In this document: positions 53,140-63,200 of the stretch, piece by piece | Position numbering within the stretch: the first letter of the stretch is position 1 | Layout: every line of letters begins with the position of its first letter | Assembly: GCF_021347895.1 (NCBI RefSeq) | Contig: NC_067122.1 | Span: 36,798,215 to 36,862,214, forward strand | Length of the DNA: 64,000 nt | From: Acanthochromis polyacanthus | Taxonomy: Eukaryota; Chordata; Actinopteri; Pomacentridae | Direction: 5' to 3' | The notes under the pieces: model-generated | What the model was told of the DNA's origin: nothing | Databases searched by the model: none | The model's input: the letters and a program-made list of their open reading frames with translations, nothing else | Program-made: the position numbers and the translations under genes

Positions 53140-54419
53140 CATCAACCGCATGGGAACAAGGCACAGTATTTAAATTTAGCTCCAGACAGATCATCCCAGC
53201 TGTCCTCCTCTTTCTGACTGCAAACTCATTCACTCTGAAGTATCAATAACATGCTGTATCAGGAACACGGTGGCCCTCGACCAACTGAATTACAGCATTT
53301 GATTATCTGATTACCTCGACTTTTGCTTCCTCTTCTCTCTACCAATCAGAACAAGGAGCAGAGAGCTGTGCACAGAAACTTCCTCCTTCGCATTTCCAAA
53401 CCTATGCGGCTAAAAGCTAGTGATCTGGTGCGTTTCTTCATGCTGTTGCTGCGTTTTACTTTTTTGAACTTCCAGCCATGCACAATTTCAGAGAGAAGTC
53501 CGACTGAAATGCTCCCCTCCTTACCTGTCTGGTCTTTTCCCCAAAAAGCGACAAATGTATTGATCCAACCAGAAGATGATCCCAATGACTGATTCCAAGC
53601 AAAACTGCTATGTGAGTATGTGGCTGCCAGTCATGGCTTGGTCACTGGACGCTCTCTGCTCTGACACACACTTTAACACACAAATACACAAGCAGGGACT
53701 TGTGTTTCTGTGTGTGTGTTGGAGGGGTTGTGGTGGTGGAATGGGGTTAGGAGGGAATCTGAGGCTGGTGACGGGGCGGGGGAGGGGGGGGGCAGGTGGG
53801 GTTTAGCTGGAAGGGAACGAAAGGAGCAAATTTAGAGCTGAGTAACGTGTTCGTCAACAATGACAGGGCAGAGCTGAAGAGTTCGAGAGGACAGCCGAGC
53901 TCCAACCTGCTCCAAGTAGTGCTTCATGTCTTTGGGAATGTTTACGGGTAACATCAAATCCAAATCAACCTGACAGAGAGCAGGTAAAGATTTTTAACTA
54001 CAAAGACGTATCATAATGTTTGACATAAAATAATGGTAGCTGAGGTGTCGCGGCTCTAGGCTCGATGACCTAACCTCCATCCAAGAGCTGGAGACAGGTG
54101 CCAGGAAACCTGCGACTGGTGCCAGTCAGTCGTCAAGGGATACATGAAACCCAGAGAGAGACAGACAGACAGAGGGGGAGAGACAGACTGACAGAGAGAG
54201 ATAGTTGAATGTACAACCTGAGAAACAGACAACTACTCTACACAATCAAGTTTTTATTCAGAGTAGATTACAGATGATACGTCTCTTTCAATATTTAGAA
54301 CATGTGCATTTCCCCTCACTTTCAGTAAGACACACATAAAAATATGTAATGTATTTCTATTGGCCTGTTAGAGAAACACGGTTTGGATGGTATGGATATT
54401 TTGGGTAAGCTGACTTTGG

Positions 54420-54705
54420 ATGAAGGCAGAGGACACCCTGGACAGGTCACCAGTCCGTCACAGAGCTAGCCACAGAGACAAACAATCACACTCACATTCA
54501 CGCCTACAGGCAATTTAGAGTTACCAATTAACCTCAGCATGTTTTTGGGCTGTAGGAGGAAGCCTGAGTACCCAGAGAAAACCCACGCATGCACAGGGAG
54601 AACATGCAAACTCCATGCAGAAAGATCCCAGGCCCAGGTCAGGATGTGAACCAGGGATCTTTTAGCTGCAGGGCGACGGTGTTAACCACCAAGACACAGT
54701 GCAGC
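54420..54705 (-). mobile_element. tRNA-derived SINE-like retroposon, partial
   Basis: Minus-strand copy of the 45508-45854 family, lacking the tail end. B-box-like ggttcacatcc on the minus strand near 54652. No target duplication found. Confidence 0.7.
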
Positions 54706-55179
54706 TCCAAACTCAACAACAGACCTACATAATTCTCCTGAATCACCAGCACACCTTTGTTCAGCAAACATGCCAATAACAATCCTTCAAAGAGAGTAGC
54801 CGCTTGGGCAAGAAGCTGCCTAGACTGGTCCTCAGCAGAATGGACCAGCTGGAGAGCTACAGGAGCACCAGAACCAGCAGGAACCCAACCTGTACCTGGA
54901 TGACCTGACTGAAGCCTTTTTGGTCTTGCAAAAAGAAAACATGATGCTGGTCTCAGAACTTGCTGTCCCAGACAGCAAATATATCATTAAATAGCCTGCA
55001 ATGATTGTATTTGTGTTTTCTTGTCACTATGCATACTCTAAGTTTATATAAGTGAAAATAAAGAATAAAAAAGAGATTTTTCGCAAAGAAACAACATCTT
55101 GTAGTTTTGTGACATGACACTGTTTTATGTTCTCTGATTCTCATGCGGGTTTGCGACATGCTTTACGTTACTTAACTCA

Positions 55180-55790
55180 TGAGTGCTGAAGGATGGATGC
55201 ACAACAGGTTGAAGTTTCATGCCTGGAGACGCAACAGACAGAGACAGCTACGCAGGCAGCCCAAGAAGAAGCACTTTTACCAAAAAGAGGGGGTTACATT
55301 TTGGGTTCAAGAGGTCAGACACGGAGCAGAAGATGGCCATATGCAAACTATGCTACAAGTCTATTTCTGCGCCCGATGCCAACACAACAAACCTCTTCTA
55401 TCACCTAAAGAAGGTCCACGAAAAAGAACACATAAGAATCAAAAAAATCCAAGCTAAATCAAGTTGTGGAACAGCGGGGGCAAGTTGCGAAAAGAAAAAC
55501 TATAGCCAGCCGAAGATAAAGCAGTCTTTTGCACAAGGCCCACCAAATGAGAAAATGCCCAAGTACCATAAAAAAAAATCACATGTGCCATCTTGCGTTA
55601 CATTTGTAAAGGCATGGCTCCCATGTATGTAGTTGAGAAGGACAGCTTTCGAGACCTTGTCAAAGTCCTTGATCCGAGGTACGTTATGCCTGGACATTGG
55701 AGAAAAGTAAGCAATGAAATTTTTGTCAAACTTTTCAGAGAATAACTGAAAACATACTTTATTGTGGTATATCGTGATATATATCGTTAT
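55180..55790 (+). pseudogene. BED-finger hAT transposase fragment
   Basis: The frame from 55219 reads FGFKRSDTEQKMAICKLCYK, SISAPDANTTNLFYHLKKVH then EKEH: a BED-type zinc finger with CxxC at ~55337 and HxxxxxH. Past a frameshift near 55590 a second frame reads CKGMAPMYVVEKDSFRDLVK and VLDPRYVMPG, typical of ZBED-like hAT transposases. No catalytic core is left. Dead relic. Confidence 0.75.
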
Positions 55791-55852
55791 CGTGATATAA
55801 AATAATCCATACTGTGACATACAGTTTTTTCCATATCACCCAGCACCTAGTG

Positions 55853-56240
55853 TCAGGGCCTCCCTCTCTCCCTGTCTCACCTGGCATCCAAATCCCCTTT
55901 TCCTATCTCTCTCCCCCTCTCTCTCTCTTGCTCTCTTCCCCTCTCTGTTCCGCTCGCTCTTTCTTCTTTCTCTCCGCGGCTTCATCAGTTGGAGCACAGC
56001 TTCACAGCTGTCCCCATTTGGTGATCAGCGCTTCTTCCCAGAACCTCGGCAGCTGGAGCTCATCCCCTGATTACTCTGTTCTATAAGAGACTGGTTCCTG
56101 CACCTCTTCGGCGCAAGATCGTTGATTCTGCTGCACAGTCAGTTCACCTCTCGGTGAACGAATGCACTGGTGAAACCTCAGATTGAGAGAAGACAGTGCC
56201 TTCCCAAAGCATCAACAGCTGCTGCAGCTGTTGAGAGGGA
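55853..56240 (+). repeat. Pyrimidine-rich repeat, copy 1 (LTR- or TIR-like)
   Basis: From cagggcctccctctctccct through ggagcacagc...ctgattactctg, a TATA-like tctataagag at ~56080 and tcggcgcaagatcg. The 5' two thirds recur inverted at 57890-58145. It could be a solo LTR or one arm of a long terminal inverted repeat. Confidence 0.5.
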
Positions 56241-56273
56241 CATTCAGACAAACACTCCAACTCCTCCAATGGT

Positions 56274-56370
56274 ACAAACTGCATATTGCGGGCGAATATT
56301 CAGATCTCAAAATTAATATTCAGATACCAATGTAACGACCGAATATTCGGATATTCGGGTCCAGCTGTAC
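56274..56370 (-). repeat. CGAATATTCGG palindrome cluster, copy 1
   Basis: Several copies or near-copies of gaatattcgg in under 100 bp. The reverse complement (ggacccgaatatccgaatat...) resembles 58545-58640. Probably the subterminal region of a hAT-type element. Confidence 0.6.
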
Positions 56371-56439
56371 CGCAAATTTATTACAATTAAGTTCATTGAA
56401 AATTCAATAAAAACTGTTTAATGAGAAAAGGTAAAGCTT

Positions 56440-56830
56440 CATAATAGTTCCACCCAAAGCAAGCTGCCATTAATGATGAAAAAAGCTGACTATTGATGAG
56501 CACTGTTCCATGCTGGGGTGTGACCACATTGGGGAAGCATGTACAGCTGTTTTCTCAGACTCCACTGCTGCTACTTACTTCAGAATGCACAGGACAAGTG
56601 CCCAGAAATGATTAATGGTGTTCGAGCAACATACTTTTTTAAAAAAGTTGGATGCAGATGTGGGCAGCCTCCTCCTCAATGAGTCCACAGATGTAAGCAT
56701 TTCTAAGTACCTGGGTGTTGTAATAAGGTACTTTAGCGATACCAAGCAAACAGTTGTCTCAACATTTCTGGGGCTTGTTGAGTTGGAGGGAGAAGATGCC
56801 AGGTCTAGTCACCTGTGGTGTGGTGGCTTT
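56440..56830 (+). pseudogene. hAT/ZBED-like transposase fragment
   Basis: The frame at 56640-56810 reads LDADVGSLLLNESTDVSISK, YLGVVIRYFSDTKQTVVSTF and LGLVELEGEDAR, similar to the xxxDESTDxxxxxxLxxxxRY block of hAT-type transposases; here the D of DEST is N. Flanking frames are broken. Confidence 0.65.
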
Positions 56831-57029
56831 CCTGGATAAGTGACACACAAGGTAAGAATGACACGTGCACCAGCTCTTTACACTGCAGAGGTATTCAGTT
56901 TGAGAAAACAAGCACAAGTTCAATGTTGTTGTTCTGTTACATTATCTATCATTATGTATGGTGGGTATTGATTAGGTGTACGACATGTTAGTTAGATGAA
57001 CCCAAACGCAAACTGTGCATTAATAGTAA

Positions 57030-57245
57030 TGCGACTACTAGTAGCAGTAGTAATACACCAACTACTGCTGCTGATACTGTCACTGCTACTACAACTTGTA
57101 ATACTATTACAAATGCTGATACTTCTACTACTCTAACAGCTATTTATACTACTACTGCTGCTTGAATTTTTGGTATTACTATTACTGCTGCGTGTACTTT
57201 TAGTATTACTACTACTACTGCTTGTACAGCTATACTACAGCTACT
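57030..57245 (+). repeat. Degenerate (ACT)n repeat
   Basis: Imperfect trinucleotide repeat with many actactactgctg and attactact variants over ~215 bp. Confidence 0.8.
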
Positions 57246-57369
57246 AATAATCGTCTGGTGTTTGGTTGTCCAGCTGTTAGCTTGCGTTAGTGTTTTGCTA
57301 GCGGCTAACTGGTTAGCTCTCATAGACTGAACAAGATTTAACAATGAAAAAAGAACCAAAAAAAATTCT

Positions 57370-57790
57370 TACCTATGGAAAGTTATTCCAAGTTTCCTTG
57401 TCTCCAACGTTCGACGTAGTGTGCAATTAAATGCAGCGCAATGAGCCGGCATTGTTTAAAATGCGGTAAAATGCAGAAGGGGCCAGAACGAGGGGGGTCC
57501 GTGACGTCACTTTCCTGCGCCACTTGAGAATGCATTTGCATTTGAATTATGAGACACTTTTTGCAGGGCGAACACGAAAATGAAAAAGCATTTCTGAGTT
57601 TGCTTTTGCTTTTTCATTTAGTCACAGAATGAGCAGTGCTGAAGAAGAAAATGAAATTGCATTTTGGAATATTGCTTTTTCATTTCCTTTTTGAGTCAAA
57701 AAGTGCAGCCATGACTTTGAAATGCAAAAGCATTTCTGCTAATGCTTTTGAATTTGAGTTTTGAGTCACATTCGCTTCCATAGAGATCCA
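57370..57790. repeat. Interspersed repeat rich in AAATGC / GCATTT
   Basis: Recurrent aaatgc, gcattt and gctttttcattt motifs on both strands. Resembles a non-autonomous fish repeat; ends and family not determined. Confidence 0.4.
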
Positions 57791-57889
57791 GGGGGGAATT
57801 CACGGTTGGGGAAAAGACAGAGACCAGGCAGGAGGAGGGATGACTGGACAGCTGGGCCAGGGAGGTTGCTGTAGCAGAGTCTACAATCT

Positions 57890-58145
57890 GGGAGAGTGTG
57901 GAAGGTGTGACCGGTCTTTATGGAGGTGGTGGTAATCAGCGTGCTGGCACTCAGCTGCCCGGTTTCTGGGGAGGAGCGCTGATTACTGAGTGGAAACAGC
58001 CGTGTGGCTGTGCTCCACTCGATAGCTGCAGCGGGAAAGAGAGAGAGTTGGCGGGAGAGCTAGGAGGAGAGCTAGAGGGGGAGAGAGAGGGAAAGGGAGA
58101 AAAGGATGTCAGGAGGGAGCAAAGGATGAGGAGGGAGCCCTGACA
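57890..58145 (-). repeat. Pyrimidine-rich repeat, copy 2, inverted
   Basis: The minus strand reads gtcagggctccctcctcatc ... ggagcacagccacacggctg and gtaatcagcgctcctcccca, aligning with 55853-56060 on the plus strand. The pair encloses 56240-57890. Confidence 0.5.
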
Positions 58146-58544
58146 AAAAGACTGTCAGGCTTTTCAGCTTGAGGTACCTTTTGAGCAATGTGTTAAATTT
58201 ATTCCAGAAAAAGTGCAATACAAAGACAAGTTTTCTCCATCTCAGAAAAGGGAATACATAGTTCTGAAGCCTGGCACTTGGACTCGTGTCATAAATGATC
58301 TGATGTGAAAGCAGATAAAAAAAACCTCATGCACATTTGTGTTCCAAAGAGCCAAAGTTTATCCAACTGTCACCAATGATTACATACACATGAGAAGCTA
58401 CTGTAAGGAGTGTAATGGGCATTTTGAAATGAAACGTGACAGAGCCAGCAACTAATAGCCCAATGATGCTCCAATGTTACAGAAAAAATACAGGCATCTC
58501 CCTGCACACTGGCTGTTTCAAGCAGTTCATGTCTGGAAACTAGG

Positions 58545-58932
58545 GCGGGACCCGAATATCCTGAATATCCGAATATTCGTTCACTACGGCGGTATCCGAA
58601 TATTAATTTTGGTATCCGAATATTCGCTTCCCCCTGGTCGGACGTTACCGGGTGGAACGAATATTCGGCGTTAATGTCTTCCCTTCCCCTTCGACCCACA
58701 TCGGCACATATCGGCTCATTCCATCGTGTGATCACATAAACATATACACATACTGTATATCTATGACATATACACATATGTCTATGTGATCACACCTCCT
58801 TCCCCCAGACGAAAATAGGAATATTCGGAGCTTGTCTCTTCCCTTCGCCTTCGGGACACTTCGGTTCATCCCGCCGTGTTCGGCTCATCTCGGCTCATCC
58901 ATTCGTGTTTGTAAACACCACCCGAATGACCT
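58545..58932 (+). mobile_element. Left part of a BED-type hAT element
   Basis: Starts agggcgggacccgaatatcc with four or more gaatattcg motifs by 58660, and continues to aacaccacccgaatgacct, where a Harbinger element is inserted. The presumed continuation is 62856-63200. Confidence 0.55.
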
Positions 58933-59067
58933 GGGGCCTGTTTCACGAAGCAGGTTCACTGAAAACTCTGAGTTTCTTAACCCTGAAATGAGGGGAACTC
59001 AGAGTTTTCCGTTTCACGAAGCGAGGTAACTTAACCCTGAGACAGAGGGGTAACTCGAGCCTGTTTC

Positions 59068-59622
59068 ACAACAGCCCGATCTCACGAGGATTCGTGAAAC
59101 TGTCACGTAAGTTTTAGTTTCGGTTTCGTGCGCACCAACACGATTTCGTCATGTTTTTCGTGCCGCTCACCACGAAATGCGCACCAATGTATTTTAAACG
59201 GCGGACTTTTCGTGCCACTCAGAACGTATTTCAAAAGAATGTGTATATTATATTTTTAATGTAAAACCGTGGCGAATCCAACGCTATATTTTGCATGACA
59301 TCGTTCCTAAACATAACCCTAACCATAACCATAACCTAACCATAAGCCGGTGGTACACTTACCAATTTGCATAGGAATTTCAAGAATGTCCGGCGGCCGG
59401 CGGCCGCAAACGCAATCACACAAGCAGTATACGCCGATGGACAGCTTAGATCGTCATGAATCCGCCGGTATAAACCACTTTCAGATGTGATTACCACAGC
59501 GAAAAACATTTCGTGGTGAGCGGCACGAAAAACATGACGAAATCGTGTTGGTGCGCACGAAACCGAAACTAAAACTTACGTGACAGTTTCACGAATCCCC
59601 GTGAGACCGGGTTGTTCACAAA
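59068..59622. mobile_element. MITE with ~105-bp terminal inverted repeats
   Basis: Left arm cagcccgatctcacgaggat (then tcgtgaaactgtcacgtaag and on to ctcaccacgaaatg) and right arm catttcgtggtgagcggcac through gtgagaccgggttg are complementary with few mismatches. Flanks tttcacaa and ttcacaaag suggest a 7-8 bp duplication. The core (59350-59500) is a diverged piece of the 23262-23801 MITE, next to telomere-like taaccc variants at 59313-59346. Confidence 0.75.
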
Positions 59623-59825
59623 GAGGGGTAACTTAAACTCTTGGTCAGTTACCGCAGTAACAGACTCTATGACTCTAACCTGCTCGCCAGCAGGTTTATC
59701 TGAGAAAACCTCGAGTTTCTATCCGTCTCCGCCCACTTTCAGCCACACACGCTGTTTCATTTCCTCATTCATTCAGTCAGTAAGCGAGCGAGTTTTGGCG
59801 TCGAATAGTTCTGCCGTGTGTTAAA

Positions 59826-61162
59826 ATGGCATGTCCTTTTATCAATGATCCGGTTGACGAAGGAGCAGCATTACTGCGCGCAGAATTGAATCTTGGTCGG
59901 GAGATTGTTTTCAGACCGCACATAGATGTTTTGGCATTTCCGGACAGTTATCTTTTTGAACGGTACCGCTTCACCTCAGACTCCATAACCTACATCCACC
60001 ACCTAATCTGTCCTTACATTTGCAACATTACCAACCGCAGTCGCGCTCTAACATCCCAGCAGATGTTGTGTGTTGTGCTGCGGTTCTTTGCGAATGGGAG
60101 TTTTTTATACAACATCGGAGATGCAGAGCATTACAGTAAGGCCACTGTTTGCAGGGCGGTCAGAAAAGTGTGCCTGGCCCTGAAACGGGTCCTACCGATG
60201 TTTGTCGATTTCCCTGGGCACAAACCTCTGAGAGCCATCAAGGAGGAGTTCCACAGGATTGCAGGTGAATGATGTAGAGATCTGTTAAATTCATTTTAGA
60301 TCATATTCTGTTAATGACATTGTGCTGCAACCTCAGACTGGGATTAGTTATTTTAATTTCTTTTAGGATTTCCCAGTGTGATTGGATGCATTGATGGCAC
60401 CCATATCCCCACCACAGCTCCATCACAGAATGAAGGAGACTATGTGAATAGGAAGTCCATTCACAGCATAAATGTGCAGGTAGGCTACAGGTAGACTGAC
60501 TACTGTTTCTAAATGTTAAAGACTGCATCATAGTTCAACATCTGTCATTCTCTGCACTGTCCAGATCATATGTGATGCTTCATGCATCATTACCAATGTG
60601 GAGGCCAAGTGGCCTGGCTCTGTTCACAACTCAAGGATTTTTCGAGAGCCTAACCTGAGCAACAGACTGCAGCGTGGTCAGCAGCCTAAAGATTTTCACA
60701 ATATAATTCTCTTGTCTCCCTCCTTTAATATGCTCTGATGTATCCACTATTCATTACAGGAGAGTTTGATGGCCTTCTGCTGGGTGACAGGGGTTACCAT
60801 GCCAACCCAGGCTGATGACCTCATACCCTGACCCAGGCCCCCAACAGAACTTCAACCGGGCTCACTGCAGGACGAGAGCCCAGGTGGAGATGACCATAGG
60901 CCTGCTGAAAGCCCGTTTCCAGTGCCTATGTCTCCTCAGGGTGACCCCTGAGAGGGCCTGTGATATTATAGTGGCATGTGTTGTTCTTCATAATATTGCC
61001 ACTATTAGAGAAGAGCAACACCCTGCCCTACAAACTGAAGACCCAGATGATGACCCCCATCCACCTGCCAGCTCTGCAAGACGGCAGAGCAGTCAGGGAC
61101 AACATATGCAATCACCACTTTGGAGTTTAAGCCACGATCATCACCATCACTACAGGATATAA
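59826..61162 (+). pseudogene. Harbinger DDE transposase, one frameshift
   Basis: HARBI1-like nuclease of a PIF/Harbinger transposon. Exons 59826-60264, 60367-60479, 60565-60676 and from 60760 to 61162, with GT-AG introns. Starts MACPFINDPVDEGAALLRAE. Catalytic residues: D in [12 protein letters not shown] (exon 2), D in LLLGDRGYHANP and E in RAQVEMTIGLLKARF (exon 4). In exon 4 the frame hits TGA TGA just after YHANPG (60811-60816); the rest continues in another frame from MTSYPDPGPQQNFN, so one small indel separates the second D from the E. Otherwise full length. Confidence 0.88.
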
Positions 61163-61224
61163 ACACATGATACACATTTCATTTGGTCTTCTTTATTTCC
61201 TACAAATAAAAGAGCTATTTTAGT

Positions 61225-62639
61225 TCATGTGCCAATAGTTAAGATAATTGATCTGTGACCATCACCCACCTCTAACTTGTGCTCCAGTAGTTCAATTTCC
61301 AGATCTGCCTTCTTAATCTGGTGGTCCAAGTACTGCATTTCTTTATCCGTTTTTTGAATTTTTCTCAGTAAGTGGATTTTGTAAATCTGTTTTACTGATA
61401 ACTGGGAATACATAGAGGACATTAAATTATACAGTTGCACCATGAATTCCATTGAATGAACCTCTGGTGTTTCCTGAACATCCATCTCACTGTGTCAGTC
61501 TGTGCAGTGGAAGCTGAGGGACCATCCTGCTGCTGTCCAGCCATGCTCTGTTAAAAAGGATGAGAATGTGCGATACTTCAGTGTTGGCTTAATGTCGCAC
61601 TATATTCCACCAGCATGTTAAGAAATGTGAATGGGAAGAGAACTATCAGTAACATACCTCTGTATGCCTTTCTGGCTCAGCCTCTGTAAAGGCAGCAGAC
61701 ATGGTTTTATCCTCTTCATCCTAGATCAGTGATATGTTTCAGTACACTTAAATTATCCTTTGGCAAAATCTTTAGAGTGTTGCCTACTTACAGTTACAAG
61801 GTCTGTTGTGGCATGAAGACGCTCCACCAGGCAGATAGCACCATCAGAATCTGTTGGGCCAAATGAAAAAGAAGACACAAAAGAGAAAAATATTTGTATG
61901 AATATGCTTTAAATATACACACATAGACACAGACACACGGCATATTACATTTTATGAAAGCACTTGTGTCTTGGGGTGTGGTCTCAGAAGATGAGCTCCC
62001 TCCAGGGATTCCCTGAGCCACTGGCCTTCCAAAATTCTGGCTTAGGGCCAACTCCTCTGCCTCCGTTAGAGGTGGTGGTGCAGGGCCACCACCCATTTTA
62101 CGGGCATCTGCTCTCTTTCTGTTGGCTGAGCAGAAGTCTGTGTTAGTTTAAATAGGCTTAATTATTTAACAGAACATGATATGGATGCAGACATTTAGGC
62201 TATGTGTGGATAAACAACTGCAGTCAAACAGCCACGTACCTAATATTTAGGCTACTTTACAATGTAAAACATGATCAAAAAGAATTTCCCCCATGAGATA
62301 ATGCTGAGGTCTTACCTGTTTGAACAATGTTTTTGTATTTCATCTTCAGCTGCTGCCCCGTGCACTTCTCCCCCATGGGATTGCACCGAAATGAAATAAC
62401 TTAATATTCTACCATTCAAACAGTTTACCCTGTAATATTATTGTGATTTCAAAGGCCTACATTTAAACTTACGCATTGACCCGGGCAGCAATGTTCTCCC
62501 ATGCCGTCTCCCTCTCTTTCGCAGCTGCAGCGGTGTTGCACTTCTTTCGAAAAACGTGTTCGAAGTCGCCATATGACCGCATTAAAATATCCAGTTCAAG
62601 TGGCGTAAAATACGTCGCTCTCTGCTTCCCCGTTGCCAT
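61225..62639 (-). pseudogene. Harbinger Myb/SANT-like DNA-binding protein, disabled
   Basis: Partner protein of Harbinger transposases, expected to bind the transposon ends. Exon 1 (62473-62639) reads MATGKQRATYFTPLELDILM, RSYGDFEHVFRKKCNTAAAA and KERETAWENIAARVNA; exon 2 (62316-62386) CNPMGEKCTGQQLKMKYKNI then VQT; exon 3 (61949-62125) ANRKRADARKMGGGPAPPPL and TEAEELALSQNFG; later exons lead to a coiled coil at 61485-61225 (MQYLDHQIKKADLEIELLEH). The acceptor of exon 2 reads tttcatttcg|GTGC, CG where AG is required. The join before MDVQETPEVH is also out of frame. Confidence 0.75.
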
Positions 62640-62855
62640 AGTGACTCGTCAAATCGGGGCTCCACTAATGCTGTCTTTTTACAGTCGCGGTGCACGCGCG
62701 TAACTCCGGGTCCAACTACTCCGAGTTAATTAACCCAACTCAAATCAGCCGTTGTGAAACCGAAAACTCAGAGTTTTCTATCTCAGAGTAGATCAACTCA
62801 GAGTTGCGGAAGAAACTCAGAGCTTCTTGAACCTGCTTCGTGAAACAGGCCCCAG

Positions 62856-63200
62856 GTGGCTGCCGACTCTGACGTCACGCTTCACTTTGTTGCATAAACA
62901 CAAGACAAGATGCTGAAGACCTCTGCTGTTTGGGAATTCTTCCGTTTAACTGAAGACAAAACGAAGGCAGTGTGCAAAATTTGCGTCCAGGAGACCAGAC
63001 GAATGGATCCAAATACTCGGGCGGGTCTCTTCTGGTCCGGGAGACCAGGCGAATGGATCCGAATATTCGGGTGGGTCTCCTCCGGTCCTGGAGACCAGGC
63101 GAATGGATCCGAATATTCGGGCCGGTCTCCTCCAGTCCGGGAGACCAGGTGAATGGATCCGAATATTCGGGCCGAGCCGGGCCGGGCCGGGCCCGAATAT
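62856..63200 (+). pseudogene. Truncated BED-finger exon running into a 50-bp tandem repeat
   Basis: The frame from 62910 begins MLKTSAVWEFFRLTEDKTKA and VCKICVQE: the first half of a BED zinc finger (aromatic WEFF, CxxC). The HxxxH half is missing, replaced by four ~50-bp direct repeats (62991, 63041, 63091, 63141) each with gagaccaggcgaatggatcc and most with cgaatattcggg. It continues the hAT element broken by the Harbinger insertion. Confidence 0.65.
62991..63180 (+). repeat. 50-bp minisatellite, four units
   Basis: Direct repeats at exactly 50-bp spacing. The unit contains GGATCC and, from unit 2 on, CGAATATTCGG. Because 50 is not a multiple of 3 it gives similar peptides in two overlapping false frames. 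Confidence 0.9.

Larger units (their letters stand above)
58933..62853. mobile_element. Harbinger transposon, almost complete
   Basis: Inverted repeats GGGGCCTGTTTCACGAAGCA at the left and its complement tgcttcgtgaaacaggcccc at the right, continuing for tens of bases with ctcagagtt motifs. It carries the two genes typical of autonomous animal Harbingers: a DDE transposase (+, 59826-61162) and a Myb/SANT-like protein (-, about 61225-62639). Both have small lesions. A long-TIR MITE is inserted at about 59072-59620. Confidence 0.88.

Noticed and set aside
62991..63180. CRISPR-like array
   Set aside because: Repeats are contiguous 50-bp units without unique spacers, in a vertebrate genome; a minisatellite.
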